A stretch of 46,643 bases of DNA. It comes from an uncultured Pelagibacteraceae bacterium. GTDB taxonomy: Bacteria > Pseudomonadota > Alphaproteobacteria > Pelagibacterales > Pelagibacteraceae. The notes beneath the pieces are model-generated. The model ran no database searches. It worked only from the letters and a program-made list of their open reading frames with translations, and was not told the DNA's origin. Below are positions 8,104 through 17,448 of this stretch, piece by piece. The first letter of the stretch is position 1, and every line of letters begins with the position of its first letter. The stretch spans positions 1-46,643 of the forward strand of contig CABZFF010000008.1 in assembly GCA_902524945.1 (NCBI GenBank). Reading direction: 5' to 3'. The position numbers and the translations under genes were made by a program.

Positions 8104-8829
8104 AATTTGACTTAAAAATAGTTTCGTTCGATCTGATTTTGGATTATCAAAAAACTCTTTTGTTTTTGCTCTTTCAACTATTTTCCCTTCATCCATAAAA
8201 ATCATGTAGTCTGCAACTTCTTTGGCAAAACCCATTTCATGGGTAACTACTATCATGGTCATTCCACCTTTTGCTAAATCAACCATTACGTCTAAAACCT
8301 CTTTAATCATTTCTGGATCTAATGCAGAAGTAGGTTCATCAAATAACATAATCTTTGGTTCCATACAAAGTGCTCTTGCTATAGCTGCTCTCTGTTGTTG
8401 ACCTCCTGAAAGTTGGCCAGGAAATTTCAAAGCTTGATCGTCTATTTGAACTCTTGTTAAATTTTTCATTGCAAGTTCTTCAGCTTCTTTTTTAGTTAAT
8501 TTCTTTACCCAAATAGGTGCCAAAGTACAATTGTCTAAAATCGAGAGATGAGGAAATAAATTAAACTGCTGAAAAACCATTCCAACTTCAGCTCTTATCT
8601 TTTCAATGTTTTTGGTATTCTCTGCTAGTTCAGTTCCATCTACTATAATATTTCCCTCTTGATGTTCTTCTAATCTATTGATGCACCTAATCAAAGTTGA
8701 TTTTCCTGACCCTGATGGACCACAAATAACTATTTTTTCTTGAGGGGCAACCTCGAGATCAATATCTTTTAACACCTGAAATTTATCAAACCATTTATTT
8801 ACTTTTTTCAACTCTATTATTTTTCCCAT
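8098..8829 (-). CDS. aapP: General L-amino acid ABC transporter ATP-binding protein
   Basis: A 243-residue ATPase of the polar amino-acid transporter family. It has Walker [10 protein letters not shown], signature [14 protein letters not shown], Walker [16 protein letters not shown] and switch His in VVTHEMGFA. It is the last gene of a four-gene leftward operon with two large permeases and a binding protein, the gene set of Rhizobium AapJQMP, which imports many L-amino acids. Spacing to the preceding permease gene is 2 bp. Confidence 0.93.
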   Translation of the reverse strand: MGKIIELKKVNKWFDKFQVLKDIDLEVAPQEKIVICGPSGSGKSTLIRCINRLEEHQEGNIIVDGTELAENTKNIEKIRAEVGMVFQQFNLFPHLSILDNCTLAPIWVKKLTKKEAEELAMKNLTRVQIDDQALKFPGQLSGGQQQRAAIARALCMEPKIMLFDEPTSALDPEMIKEVLDVMVDLAKGGMTMIVVTHEMGFAKEVADYMIFMDEGKIVERAKTKEFFDNPKSDRTKLFLSQIL

Positions 8830-8831
8830 AA

Positions 8832-10088
8832 TTATCTTTCAGTACTCAATTTTTTCTCCAAGTTTTGACTATATCTACTCATCGCATAACATATTATCCA
8901 GAAAACTAAACCTGCAAAAACATATCCCTCCATTGCCATACCCAGCCATTTTGGATTTGTTTTTGCTAAACCTATCATACCTGCTAATTCCATCAACCCT
9001 ACAACGAAAATTAATGGTGTATCTTTTACTAAAGCTAGAAGAGTATTTGCTATTCCAGGTATCACTAGTTTAAGCGCCTGAGGTAATATAATTAGTGCGT
9101 TCATTCTCCAATAGCCCATACCTAAAGACTTTGCGGCTTCATATTGACCTTTTGGTAAAGCTTGTAATCCTCCTCTAACAACTTCTGCCATGTAAGCAGC
9201 TTCGAACAATGTGATCGCTATTAAAACTCTGATTAGCTTATCGACAAAAGTACCATCTGGTAAAAACATAGGAAACATTACAGCTGCCATGAATAAAACT
9301 GTAATTAAAGGCACACCTCTCCAAAGTTCTATAAAACCAATCGAAACATATCTGATAGCTGGCAATGATGATCTCCTACCTAATGCTAAAAAGACACCTA
9401 TTGGGAAACAGAAAAGGATTGCAAATGCAGAAATAATAAAGGTTAATGAAAGACCTCCCCACGCAGCGGTCTCAACATATACTAACCCAAAGCTACCGCC
9501 TGATAGCAACTTAATACCAATGAAAGGATAAACAAAGAGTAAAAAAAGTATAAAATATTTTTTAATTTTTTGAGGCACAAAAAAAGCTATTCCCACCAAA
9601 GCAAATAACAATATGAAGGCGCTATTAACTCTCCATTGCTCTACATCAGGATAAAGCCCGTACATTAGTCTGTTAAACCATACCTTTATAAATACCCAGC
9701 AAGCTCCATTACCATTACAATCATCTTTTGAAGAACCTGCAAAATTAGCCTCTAAAATTAGCCAATTCATTAGAGGTAAAATTGCCTTGATTATTATGAA
9801 TAATATTAGAAGAGTTAAAAAAGCATTAAAATTACTTGAATTAATGTTTTTATTTAATTTATCTAAAAAACTAATGCCACTGAAATCTATTCTTATTAGA
9901 TAAAAACCGATGTAGCCTAATAACAATGGAAAAAAATAACTTAATGTTTGAGGCAAAAAACCCGTAATGTTAAGATTTAAAAAAGTATTTGTCAAAACGT
10001 CTAAAAAGGCAAATATGACAAAAATACTTCCTAAGGGTAAAAAAGTATTTATTTTTTCTTTTGTTGGTTTTAAATTATTTAATATCAT
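8832..10088 (-). CDS. aapM: General L-amino acid ABC transporter permease AapM
   Basis: A 418-residue inner-membrane permease. The C-terminal half carries the HisM-type permease domain with the motif [20 protein letters not shown] (EAA loop) and [17 protein letters not shown]. The long N-terminal region adds several helices and a periplasmic loop with [10 protein letters not shown], as in AapM/YhdY proteins, which are longer than typical amino-acid permeases. It sits directly after aapQ with no gap. Confidence 0.92.
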   Translation of the reverse strand: MILNNLKPTKEKINTFLPLGSIFVIFAFLDVLTNTFLNLNITGFLPQTLSYFFPLLLGYIGFYLIRIDFSGISFLDKLNKNINSSNFNAFLTLLILFIIIKAILPLMNWLILEANFAGSSKDDCNGNGACWVFIKVWFNRLMYGLYPDVEQWRVNSAFILLFALVGIAFFVPQKIKKYFILFLLFVYPFIGIKLLSGGSFGLVYVETAAWGGLSLTFIISAFAILFCFPIGVFLALGRRSSLPAIRYVSIGFIELWRGVPLITVLFMAAVMFPMFLPDGTFVDKLIRVLIAITLFEAAYMAEVVRGGLQALPKGQYEAAKSLGMGYWRMNALIILPQALKLVIPGIANTLLALVKDTPLIFVVGLMELAGMIGLAKTNPKWLGMAMEGYVFAGLVFWIICYAMSRYSQNLEKKLSTER

Positions 10089-11264
10089 TTATTTTTCCTT
10101 GATAGCCATTTTTTTATTATACCAGTTCATTAATATAGATATTGATATGCTTAGAGTTAAGTAAGTAAGCATTGTAATTGAAATAATTTCAATTGCTCTT
10201 CCCGTTTGCATTAAAGCAGTTTTTGCAAAAACTAAAACCATATCTGGATATGCTATTGCTGCTGCTAAGGATGAGTTTTTTGTTAAATTTAAATATTGGT
10301 TAGTAGTTGGTGGAATTATAATTCTTAATGCTTGAGGCATAACTACTAATTTAAGAATTTGTCCTTTATTCAATCCGATACTCGCTGCAGCCTCTTTTTG
10401 ACCTTTGCCTACACCCATAACTCCTGCTCTAACATTCTCAGCTATAAAAGTTGCTGTATACATGGAAAGTGCAAGAGCAAGGGCTATTAACTCTGGTATT
10501 ATGCTAACTCCATTCTCATAAGTATAAGATGTTTCTGATAATTGTTTTAATTCTGGATAATTTAAAGAAAGAGATACACCTAGTAAAAGAAAACTTAATA
10601 ATGGTATCGAAATTAAAATCCCTAAAGATAAAGTAAAAGTCGGTAGAATTTTACCATTTTCTTCTCGCTGTTTTTTTGCATATCGATTTAAAAAATATAT
10701 AGATATAAAAGCTAATATAAGTGAATAACAAAATATATCAAAATTGATCCATACAAACTTTGGAATATACCAGCCTTTTATTGTCAAATAAGATACATCA
10801 TATAAATTTATTGCATTTTCTGGAGAAGGTAATGCTCTAAGTGCTGCAAAATACCAAAAAAATATTTGCAAAATTAATGGAATATTTCTAAATATTTCTA
10901 CGTACCATTCTGCAGTTTTAGCTATCAAATAATTATTAGATAATCTAGAAACACCCACAATTACACCAAGAATTGTAGCTAAGAAAATTCCTATAATTGA
11001 AACTAAAATAGTATTTAATAATCCAACTAAAAAGGCTCTTCCATAAGAGTAAGATCCATCGAACTCGATTAAGGAAAAAGCTATATCAAATGATGCTTCT
11101 TGACTTAAAAAACCAAAACCAAAGGATATTCCTCTATTACCCATGTTGATTTGTGCATTGGTCGCAAAATAAATAATTACTGAAAGTAAGGCTAATACAG
11201 TTAATACTTGAGGTATTAAATTTCTAATTTTTTTGTTTTCAATATTAAACTTTTTAAGATTCAT
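10089..11264 (-). CDS. aapQ: General L-amino acid ABC transporter permease AapQ
   Basis: A 391-residue inner-membrane permease that pairs with AapM. The first membrane helix (about 15-35) is followed by a loop. The C-terminal permease domain shows FIAENVRAGVMGVGKGQKEA and VVMPQALRIIIPPTTNQYL, which is very characteristic of the AapQ/YhdX branch. It follows aapJ after a hairpin and abuts aapM. Confidence 0.93.
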   Translation of the reverse strand: MNLKKFNIENKKIRNLIPQVLTVLALLSVIIYFATNAQINMGNRGISFGFGFLSQEASFDIAFSLIEFDGSYSYGRAFLVGLLNTILVSIIGIFLATILGVIVGVSRLSNNYLIAKTAEWYVEIFRNIPLILQIFFWYFAALRALPSPENAINLYDVSYLTIKGWYIPKFVWINFDIFCYSLILAFISIYFLNRYAKKQREENGKILPTFTLSLGILISIPLLSFLLLGVSLSLNYPELKQLSETSYTYENGVSIIPELIALALALSMYTATFIAENVRAGVMGVGKGQKEAAASIGLNKGQILKLVVMPQALRIIIPPTTNQYLNLTKNSSLAAAIAYPDMVLVFAKTALMQTGRAIEIISITMLTYLTLSISISILMNWYNKKMAIKEK

Positions 11265-11282
11265 TTTAAAGTTGAGAATAAA

Positions 11283-11312
11283 AAAAAGGGCCAGACAAAT
11301 CCAGCCCTTTTT
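11283..11312 (-). terminator. Hairpin between aapJ and aapQ
   Basis: AAAAAGGGC (11283-11291) pairs with GCCCTTTTT (11304-11312), 9 bp with a 12-base loop. Seen on either strand it ends in a T-run, so it can act as a partial terminator after the binding-protein gene and so lower permease expression. Confidence 0.75.
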
Positions 11313-11326
11313 AATTTTATTAGCAA

Positions 11327-12373
11327 TTATCTTGCTGGTGGTACATAAAGAATTCCACCTTTAGTCCATAATTCATTTGGACCTCTTTTCGGTAAAATTC
11401 CAGTATCAGCTATATGTTTTTTATAGCTTTCGCCATAATTACCAACTTGCTCGATAATTCTTAAGCTCCATTCGTTATCTAAACCAAACGCAGCACCTAA
11501 TTCTCCTTCTGCACCAACTAATCTTTTGATAGCCGGGTTATCAGAGTCTTTTAGACTTGAAGCGTTTGACGAATTAACACCATACTCTTCAGCTTCGATC
11601 ATTGTGTTTAGAGACCATCTAACAATATCTTCCCACACTGAGTCCCCTTGTCTTACAACAGGTCCCAATGGTTCTTTAGAAATTGTTTCAGGTAATACTT
11701 TATGATCATCTGGTGCACTCAATTTTGTTCTCTGAGCAGCTAATCCAGATTTATCAGTTGTATAAGTATCACATCTTCCAGCATCATAAGCTTGAACAAC
11801 TTCGTCTGCTTTTTCAAACGCAATTGGTTCATACTTAATATTTTTAGAGTTAAAGAAGTCTCTCATGTTAAGTTCGGTAGTTGTACCTGTATTTGTACAA
11901 GCAGAAATACCATTTTTAAAATCATTCACAGAATTAATTCCAGAATTTTTTCTTACCATGAAACCTTGACCATCATAAAAGTTTACACCAACAAAGGTTA
12001 AACCAATGTCAGCATCTCTTGATAACGTCCAAGTTGTGTTACGTGAAAGAACATCTATTTCGCCAGATGTTAAAGCCGTAAATCTTTCTGCGGCACTTAA
12101 TGGAGTATATTTAACCTTGTCAGCATCACCTAATACAGCAGCTGCAACAGCTCTACATACGTCCACATCAATACCAGACCAGTTTCCTGATGCATCAGCA
12201 TTAGAGAAACCAGGTAGACCTTGTGAAACTCCACATTTCACAAATCCAGCTTTCTTAGTATTGTCTAAAGTTTTAGATTTTTTTGAACCAGCTCCACCTC
12301 CGCCCTGGCCGCAAGCAACCAATAGCAAAGAAGCAAATCCAACTAAAATCCAAGTTTTGATAGATTTAATCAT
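11327..12373 (-). CDS. aapJ: General L-amino acid-binding protein AapJ, predicted lipoprotein
   Basis: A 348-residue substrate-binding protein. Family marks include VKCGVSQGLPGFS at the mature N terminus, WSGIDVDVCRAVAAAVLGD, and VNFYDGQGFMVRK. The N terminus has a lipobox, LLVAC with Cys21, followed by a Gly-rich linker, so the protein is probably acylated and membrane-anchored. Canonical AapJ in rhizobia is a soluble periplasmic protein. Residue +2 is Gly, not Asp. It heads the operon aapJ-hairpin-aapQ-aapM-aapP, with a recognisable promoter upstream. Confidence 0.93.
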   Translation of the reverse strand: MIKSIKTWILVGFASLLLVACGQGGGGAGSKKSKTLDNTKKAGFVKCGVSQGLPGFSNADASGNWSGIDVDVCRAVAAAVLGDADKVKYTPLSAAERFTALTSGEIDVLSRNTTWTLSRDADIGLTFVGVNFYDGQGFMVRKNSGINSVNDFKNGISACTNTGTTTELNMRDFFNSKNIKYEPIAFEKADEVVQAYDAGRCDTYTTDKSGLAAQRTKLSAPDDHKVLPETISKEPLGPVVRQGDSVWEDIVRWSLNTMIEAEEYGVNSSNASSLKDSDNPAIKRLVGAEGELGAAFGLDNEWSLRIIEQVGNYGESYKKHIADTGILPKRGPNELWTKGGILYVPPAR

Positions 12374-12406
12374 TTAAGATTTCCTTTATTTTATTGTTAA
12401 CAATAT

Positions 12407-12463
12407 TTTTGAATTAAGAATTCAAAACAGATTTAATATAATTTTATTTTTTTCTTACTTCAA
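12407..12463 (-). promoter_or_regulatory. Putative aapJ promoter with palindrome at the start site
   Basis: On the minus strand, TTGAAG (12458-12463) and TATATT (12435-12440) are separated by exactly 17 bp. This fits a sigma-70 promoter that would start transcription near 12428. Immediately downstream lies TTTTGAATT-CTT-AATTCAAAA (12407-12427), a perfect 9-bp inverted repeat that could be an operator or a leader hairpin. The rest of the gap 12374-12533 shows nothing further that I can name. Confidence 0.5.
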
Positions 12464-12533
12464 TTTTATGGTAGTCAATATATAGATTTATAAATATTAT
12501 ATATTACTAAATATGTGTATTTACAACCAAAAT

Positions 12534-13574
12534 TTAAGATAATTTTGATGCAGTCATTTCGTGGAGTCTGCTTGTTGTTCTTTTAAAAGTTTCTGAATGT
12601 TTTTTTGAAGTTCCGATATTATTTAAATCTGTTTCCAGTGAAAGAGTAAGGTTTATTTTTTTTTCATAGAGAATATCTATTAGTGTAATAAATCTTAATT
12701 GTTGATTAGAATTATATTCATTAAATACCGGCACCTTCTCAATAAAGATATGATTGCAAGTCTGAGATATATTAAGATAATCTTCTGCTCCTAAATTTTG
12801 ATCACATAATTCTTTGAAACTAAATCTGGCCAAACCTCCATAATAATTATTTATTTTAAAAACTCTTCCTTTAGTGTTAATTGTTTTTTCCTCTTTTTTA
12901 AAATTTTTTGTAAATATTCTAAATTTTTGATTAATTTTAAATAAAGTTTTTTCATTTAAAGGATAAAAAATTCTCTGATTATTGTCCTGATTTTGAGTTC
13001 TATAATCATCTTCTAAAAACAATTCTTTTTGTATTGATTTTTTTTCGATTAGACTGATAAAAGGGATAAATTGTTCTCTTTGTAAGCCGTCTTTATATAA
13101 ATTGATTAAACTAATATTTGTAGTAATAAGAATTTTTATATTATTTAAAAAAATATTTTCAAATAATTTGCCTAAAATCATCGCATCGACAATATTTGTA
13201 ACTTGAAATTCATCTAAATATAAAAAATCGAATTTTTGTTTAAGATTTTTTACAAATTTAGAAATAGAATTATCATCTTTTTTTTTATGTCTAAAATCAT
13301 GAAAATTAATCATGAATTCATTAAAATGAAATTTAGTTTTTTTAATATTTATTTGGTCGTATACAAAATTAGCTATCATAGTTTTACCAACTCCAACATT
13401 TCCATAAAGATAGAAACAACTAGGGTCTTCTTTTTTAGAAAAAAAATTAAATAATTTATTCCTTGGAAAAATGAATTTTTCTAGACTGTTTAATATTTCT
13501 GTTTGTTTTTTATTAATCTCGAATTTATTTTTCTTACAAAATTCACTAAAAGAGTTTTGTAGACTCGGTGACAT
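12534..13574 (-). CDS. zapE: AFG1/ZapE-family ATPase
   Basis: A P-loop ATPase of about 346 residues related to yeast Afg1 and E. coli ZapE, which acts at the division ring. Walker A is GNVGVGKTM, and Walker B is FDFLYLDEFQVTNIVDAMIL; FQVTDIADAMIL-type sequence after the DE is the hallmark of this family. YYGGLARFSFKELCDQ near the C terminus is also typical. I chose the ATG at 13574, not the one at 13592, because it gives a one-base TAATG overlap with the galE stop. It follows galE, with which it is probably co-transcribed. Confidence 0.87.
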   Translation of the reverse strand: MSPSLQNSFSEFCKKNKFEINKKQTEILNSLEKFIFPRNKLFNFFSKKEDPSCFYLYGNVGVGKTMIANFVYDQINIKKTKFHFNEFMINFHDFRHKKKDDNSISKFVKNLKQKFDFLYLDEFQVTNIVDAMILGKLFENIFLNNIKILITTNISLINLYKDGLQREQFIPFISLIEKKSIQKELFLEDDYRTQNQDNNQRIFYPLNEKTLFKINQKFRIFTKNFKKEEKTINTKGRVFKINNYYGGLARFSFKELCDQNLGAEDYLNISQTCNHIFIEKVPVFNEYNSNQQLRFITLIDILYEKKINLTLSLETDLNNIGTSKKHSETFKRTTSRLHEMTASKLS

Positions 13575-14545
13575 TATTGTCTTTTTTCCCAACTTATGCA
13601 GCTTTTGACTATTGTATTTAAGTTATTAAATTTTGGTTTCCATTTAATAAACTTCTTTAACTTATTATTCGAAGCAATAATTTTCACTAGATCACCTTTT
13701 CTCCTTTTTGAAACTAAAATTTCTACCTTTTTAGAAGTTTGTTTTTTAAATACTTTTGCAACTTCAAGAACTGAAATACCTTTGTTATAACCACAATTAA
13801 GTATTTTAGAATTATTCAAATTATTTATTTTTTCCAAAACTTTGTAATGAATTTCCGCGATATCAGAAACGTGAATAAAGTCTCTTATACAAGATCCATC
13901 TTTTGTTTCATAATTACCTCCGTAAATTTTAAGAATGGGTCTTTTTTTGATAATTTCTCTAGAAAAATTTTTGAATAAATGGTCACTTTTATTTATTAAT
14001 CCAATTTTTCCAGAAGGGCTTGATCCCGCAATATTGAAATATCTGAGAATACAGTAATTAATTTTATTTCTTTTACAAAATTGTTTAATAATTTTTTCAG
14101 CTTTAATTTTTGTTTTTCCGTAAATACTTTTTGGCTTAATAACAGAATTTTCATGTACTTTATATTGACCGTCTTTGTAAACAGCCGCTGTTGAGGAAAA
14201 AACTAAGTTTTTTACTCCTGTATTTTTACATGATTCTAATAAATTTTTAGTTCCTAGAACGTTGTTTTTGAAATATTTTTTTGGGTATTTTTCGCCTTCT
14301 CCAATTATTAAATTAGCAGCTAAATGTATGACAGAATCTATTTTGTTTTTTATAATTATTTCCCTAATTTTTTTACTTTTAAGAATGTCTACCTTAAAGA
14401 ATTTAGCTTTTTTATTAATAAGTCTTCTGTAACCGGTAGACAAATTGTCTGTTATAAAAATTTTTTTTTTATTTTTAATTAAAACTTCTGAAACATGAGA
14501 GCCTATGTAACCAGCTCCTCCAGTAATAAGAATGTTTTTAATCAT
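13574..14545 (-). CDS. galE: UDP-glucose 4-epimerase
   Basis: A 323-residue short-chain dehydrogenase-type sugar nucleotide epimerase that interconverts UDP-glucose and UDP-galactose for envelope glycans. The NAD-binding motif GGAGYIGSH lies at 9-17. The segment DNLSTG follows strand two, VIHLAAN is present, the catalytic pair is in SIYGKTKIKAE (YxxxK), and LRYFNIAGSSPSG and RDFIHVSDIAEIH are present. Length is slightly short for GalE (about 330). Other UDP-hexose epimerases are possible. Confidence 0.88.
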   Translation of the reverse strand: MIKNILITGGAGYIGSHVSEVLIKNKKKIFITDNLSTGYRRLINKKAKFFKVDILKSKKIREIIIKNKIDSVIHLAANLIIGEGEKYPKKYFKNNVLGTKNLLESCKNTGVKNLVFSSTAAVYKDGQYKVHENSVIKPKSIYGKTKIKAEKIIKQFCKRNKINYCILRYFNIAGSSPSGKIGLINKSDHLFKNFSREIIKKRPILKIYGGNYETKDGSCIRDFIHVSDIAEIHYKVLEKINNLNNSKILNCGYNKGISVLEVAKVFKKQTSKKVEILVSKRRKGDLVKIIASNNKLKKFIKWKPKFNNLNTIVKSCISWEKRQ

Positions 14546-14554
14546 AATATTGAT

Positions 14555-14631
14555 TGGCGCGCCCTGAAGGATTCGAACCTACGACCCTCGGTTTAGAAAA
14601 CCGATGCTCTATCCAGCTGAGCTAAGGGCGC
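14555..14631 (-). tRNA. tRNA-Arg (anticodon TCT)
   Basis: On the minus strand, GCGCCCT (14631-14625) pairs with AGGGCGC (14565-14559). The D arm has AGCTCAGCTGGATAGAGC, the anticodon loop TTTCTAA carries TCT, the T arm has GGTTCGAATCC, the discriminator is G and CCA is encoded at 14557-14555. It lies between galE and the iron-transport ATPase gene. Confidence 0.95.
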
Positions 14632-14648
14632 TGAACCATTATATTTAC

Positions 14649-15719
14649 TTAAAAACATACTAAGTGGTCAATATAAATCGGAGACTTAACACCAAATTGT
14701 TCCGACTTCTCGTGTTGATGAATATGGTGAGAGTGAACAAATACTGGTAAATGCTCACCTTTTTTAGTCTTTAAAGTATAAATAAAATTAGTACCTCTAA
14801 ATTTTCTATCAACTACTTCTAATTTTAGTTTACTTTGATCATCATGAATTAAGTCCTCAGGCTGTAAAAGTAATTTAACCTTTGATCCAGATGGAAAATT
14901 ATTTGATAATTTCCCTCTTATTTCACCTAGCTCTTCATGTTTAAGCCTATGAACTGCACACTCACTATCCACTACCTGAACATCTATAAAAATTCCTTTA
15001 TTTAAAAAATTTGCAACATCAATTGAATTTGGTTCGTGGTGCACATTATAAGGTATATCGTATTGCTTTAATTCTTGGTCTAAAATAATTCCACATTTAT
15101 CAGCCATCGAAAAAGCTTCATATGAATCATGTGTTACAATGATAGTTGTTAAATTTATTCTTTTTAAAAGTTTTTTTACAGACACCTGTATTTCTTCCTT
15201 TAAACTTTGATCTATATTTGAGAATGGCTCGTCTAATAATAACAAATCAGGTTTAGACATTAAAGATCTAGCTAACGAAACACGTTGTGCTTCTCCAGCG
15301 CTTATTTGATGAGGATATTTTTCTAATATAGGTTCAATTCTCAATAATTTAATTATTTCCTTAACATCTAAATTTAAACCATGTCCGTTAGATCTTTTTT
15401 CTCCAAAGTTTATATTATCGATAACTTTATAATTAGGGAAGAGAGAGTTATCTTGAAAAGAAAGAGCTATATTCCTTTTTTCAGGTTCTATATGAATTTC
15501 TTCAGAGGCTAAAATTGTATCTCTAAGTTTTATTTTGCCTTTGCTAAGCTTTTGTAAACCTGCAATTGTTCTTAATATAGTGGTCTTTCCTATTCCAGAA
15601 GGACCCAATAAAGAAATAATTTCACCTTGTTTTTCTATAACAAGGTTTACGTTGTTTACTTTATTTTTTTCGCTAGCTGTAAAGTTACCATTTTGAATCT
15701 CAAAAAAATTATTGGTCAT
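14649..15719 (-). CDS. futC: Ferric iron ABC transporter ATP-binding protein
   Basis: A 356-residue ATPase of the FbpC/FutC/AfuC family. Walker A is GPSGIGKTT. The signature reads ISAGEAQRVSLARSL, a deviation from LSGGQ that is tolerated in this family (usually LSGGE). Walker B is LLLLDEPFSNIDQSLKEEI and the switch His is in IVTHDSYEA. The C-terminal region carries a regulatory TOBE-like domain. It is the last gene of the leftward iron operon, 13 bp after the permease gene. Confidence 0.87.
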   Translation of the reverse strand: MTNNFFEIQNGNFTASEKNKVNNVNLVIEKQGEIISLLGPSGIGKTTILRTIAGLQKLSKGKIKLRDTILASEEIHIEPEKRNIALSFQDNSLFPNYKVIDNINFGEKRSNGHGLNLDVKEIIKLLRIEPILEKYPHQISAGEAQRVSLARSLMSKPDLLLLDEPFSNIDQSLKEEIQVSVKKLLKRINLTTIIVTHDSYEAFSMADKCGIILDQELKQYDIPYNVHHEPNSIDVANFLNKGIFIDVQVVDSECAVHRLKHEELGEIRGKLSNNFPSGSKVKLLLQPEDLIHDDQSKLKLEVVDRKFRGTNFIYTLKTKKGEHLPVFVHSHHIHQHEKSEQFGVKSPIYIDHLVCF

Positions 15720-15732
15720 TAAATAGATTATA

Positions 15733-17349
15733 TTAATTTTTCTTTGAAAGTATATATCTAGATGAAAGAAGTATCAAAATTGTAGACCAGAATATTAAAA
15801 AAAGTGATGGTAATGCTGCCGCTTCTAATAAATCTTGGGATGCGTAAATATAAGCCTGAGTAGCAAATGTTTCGAAATTAAAAGGTCTTAAAATCATTGT
15901 TATGGGTAATTCTTTAATTACCTCTAGAGAAATTAACAAAACTATCAAAATTATATTTGTACTTAAATAAGGAATATGGATTTTTAAAAATGTACTTATC
16001 TTAGAATAACCAAGAAGATACGCGCTCTCATCAATTGAATTATTAATTTTTTCATAACTTGATTTTATCCCATTGAAAGATAATGAAAAAAATCTTATGA
16101 AATATGCCAATAATAATCCAAAAATGGATCCAATAAATAAACTTTTTGAGCTTTTAAAATTAAAATTATTTGTAAAAAAATCACTTAAATTTGAAAAAAA
16201 AGTAATGAATGCAATTGCTAAAATAACTCCAGGTATCGCATAACCAGAAATGGAAAAGTTTGTAAGGTAATTTAAAATTTTGCTTTTTGATATTCTGCTT
16301 CCATAATTTATAAATAAAGAAACAATTACAATTAAAACACTAGCCAATCCCACTAGTATCAAAGTATTTAAGCTTATTTTAAATATATCAATGTCTTGAA
16401 TATATTTTGGAAATTTTACTGTCCAATAAATCATTTGAGAAACTGGAAAAATAAAACTCAATAAAAAGATTAAAGAACAAACAATAAATGGAATTATAGA
16501 CTTTTTTCCAGTTAATTTAATTTTAGTAATTGACTTAAAACCCCGACCTGGTTGATGATATTTTGCCTCTTGTCTTGAGTAAATTTCTATTGAAAAAAGT
16601 AAAAGAATAAAAATAAGTAATATAAAAGATATCTGATTGGCTGTATTTAAGTCATCAAAAGACAGCCATGAATTATAAATTCCAGTAGTTAATGTATTAA
16701 CACTAAAAAATGACACAGTTCCAAAATCTGACAAGCATTCCATTGATACTAAAGCTAAACCTGCAATAATTGCCGGTCTTGCCGAGGGTAAAACTATTCT
16801 TAAAAAGGTTTCCTTTGATGAAAGTCCAAGATTTTTTCCTACTTCAATATAATTATTCGATTGATAATAAAATGATGCTCTCGTTAATACATAAACATAC
16901 GGAAACAAAGAAAATGATATAGATATTATAGCTCCAATCAATCCATCTATTTTTGGAATAACAGGATTGTAATTATTTTCACCAAATAGAAATGTTAATA
17001 ATGAAAAAGCTGTACCGTAATTTTCAAAAAAAGCAATTATTGAAAATGCATAAATATAACCTGGAACTGCGAATGATAAGATTAGTGCCCAACTAAAAAA
17101 ATTGGATAATGGAAAATCATAAAAAGATATAAAGTATGCAGAAAAAATACCAAGAATAAAAGTAAAAAATATTACAAATAATAAGATTGTTATTGAATTA
17201 AAAATATAATCAAGCAAAAAAGTTTCTTTTAAAATATAGAAATAATTACTTGTTTCGTTAAAAAAACTAAAAAATACTGTAATAATAGGCATAGCAACCA
17301 CTGCAGCTACAAGTAGTGATCCAAAAAACCATATATTATATTTTGTCAT
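15733..17349 (-). CDS. futB: Ferric iron ABC transporter permease (two fused permease domains)
   Basis: A 538-residue membrane protein with about twelve predicted helices and two permease domains, as in FbpB/FutB/AfuB. Each half has an EAA-type loop: EVGKNLGLSSKETFLRIVLP in the first and DESAYLLGYSKISTFLKIHI in the second. PGYIYAF after helix three of the first half is typical of this family. It carries Fe(3+) across the inner membrane. A structured intercistronic element lies just upstream of its start. Confidence 0.88.
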   Translation of the reverse strand: MTKYNIWFFGSLLVAAVVAMPIITVFFSFFNETSNYFYILKETFLLDYIFNSITILLFVIFFTFILGIFSAYFISFYDFPLSNFFSWALILSFAVPGYIYAFSIIAFFENYGTAFSLLTFLFGENNYNPVIPKIDGLIGAIISISFSLFPYVYVLTRASFYYQSNNYIEVGKNLGLSSKETFLRIVLPSARPAIIAGLALVSMECLSDFGTVSFFSVNTLTTGIYNSWLSFDDLNTANQISFILLIFILLLFSIEIYSRQEAKYHQPGRGFKSITKIKLTGKKSIIPFIVCSLIFLLSFIFPVSQMIYWTVKFPKYIQDIDIFKISLNTLILVGLASVLIVIVSLFINYGSRISKSKILNYLTNFSISGYAIPGVILAIAFITFFSNLSDFFTNNFNFKSSKSLFIGSIFGLLLAYFIRFFSLSFNGIKSSYEKINNSIDESAYLLGYSKISTFLKIHIPYLSTNIILIVLLISLEVIKELPITMILRPFNFETFATQAYIYASQDLLEAAALPSLFLIFWSTILILLSSRYILSKKN

Positions 17350-17374
17350 TTAATAATTTTGTTATCATATTAAG

Positions 17375-17433
17375 TTCCCTGGCTAAAGCGGCTTGAGTGT
17401 AGATAAAATAAGCTAGCATTTTAAGCCAGGGAA
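17375..17433 (-). promoter_or_regulatory. Structured intercistronic element upstream of futB
   Basis: TTCCCTGGCT (17375-17384) pairs with AGCCAGGGAA (17424-17433), a perfect 10-bp closing stem around 39 bases. Inside, TAAAAT (17404-17409) pairs with ATTTTA (17418-17423), and a small AAG/CTT hairpin lies at 17386-17394. The fold could therefore be a branched RNA. It lies between the small CxxC gene and futB. No strong T-run follows, so RNA stability or regulation is as likely as termination. Confidence 0.6.
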
Positions 17434-17448
17434 ATTGACGTCAAACTT

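Noticed and set aside
12006-12377. Plus-strand open frame of 123 codons opposite aapJ
   Set aside because: It covers the signal peptide and N-terminal part of aapJ in antisense. It has no family motif and starts inside a conserved gene.
12374-12533. Possible riboswitch upstream of aapJ
   Set aside because: The leader after the likely promoter is only about 55 bases and holds a single short hairpin. I see none of the conserved cores of glycine, SAM or lysine riboswitches.
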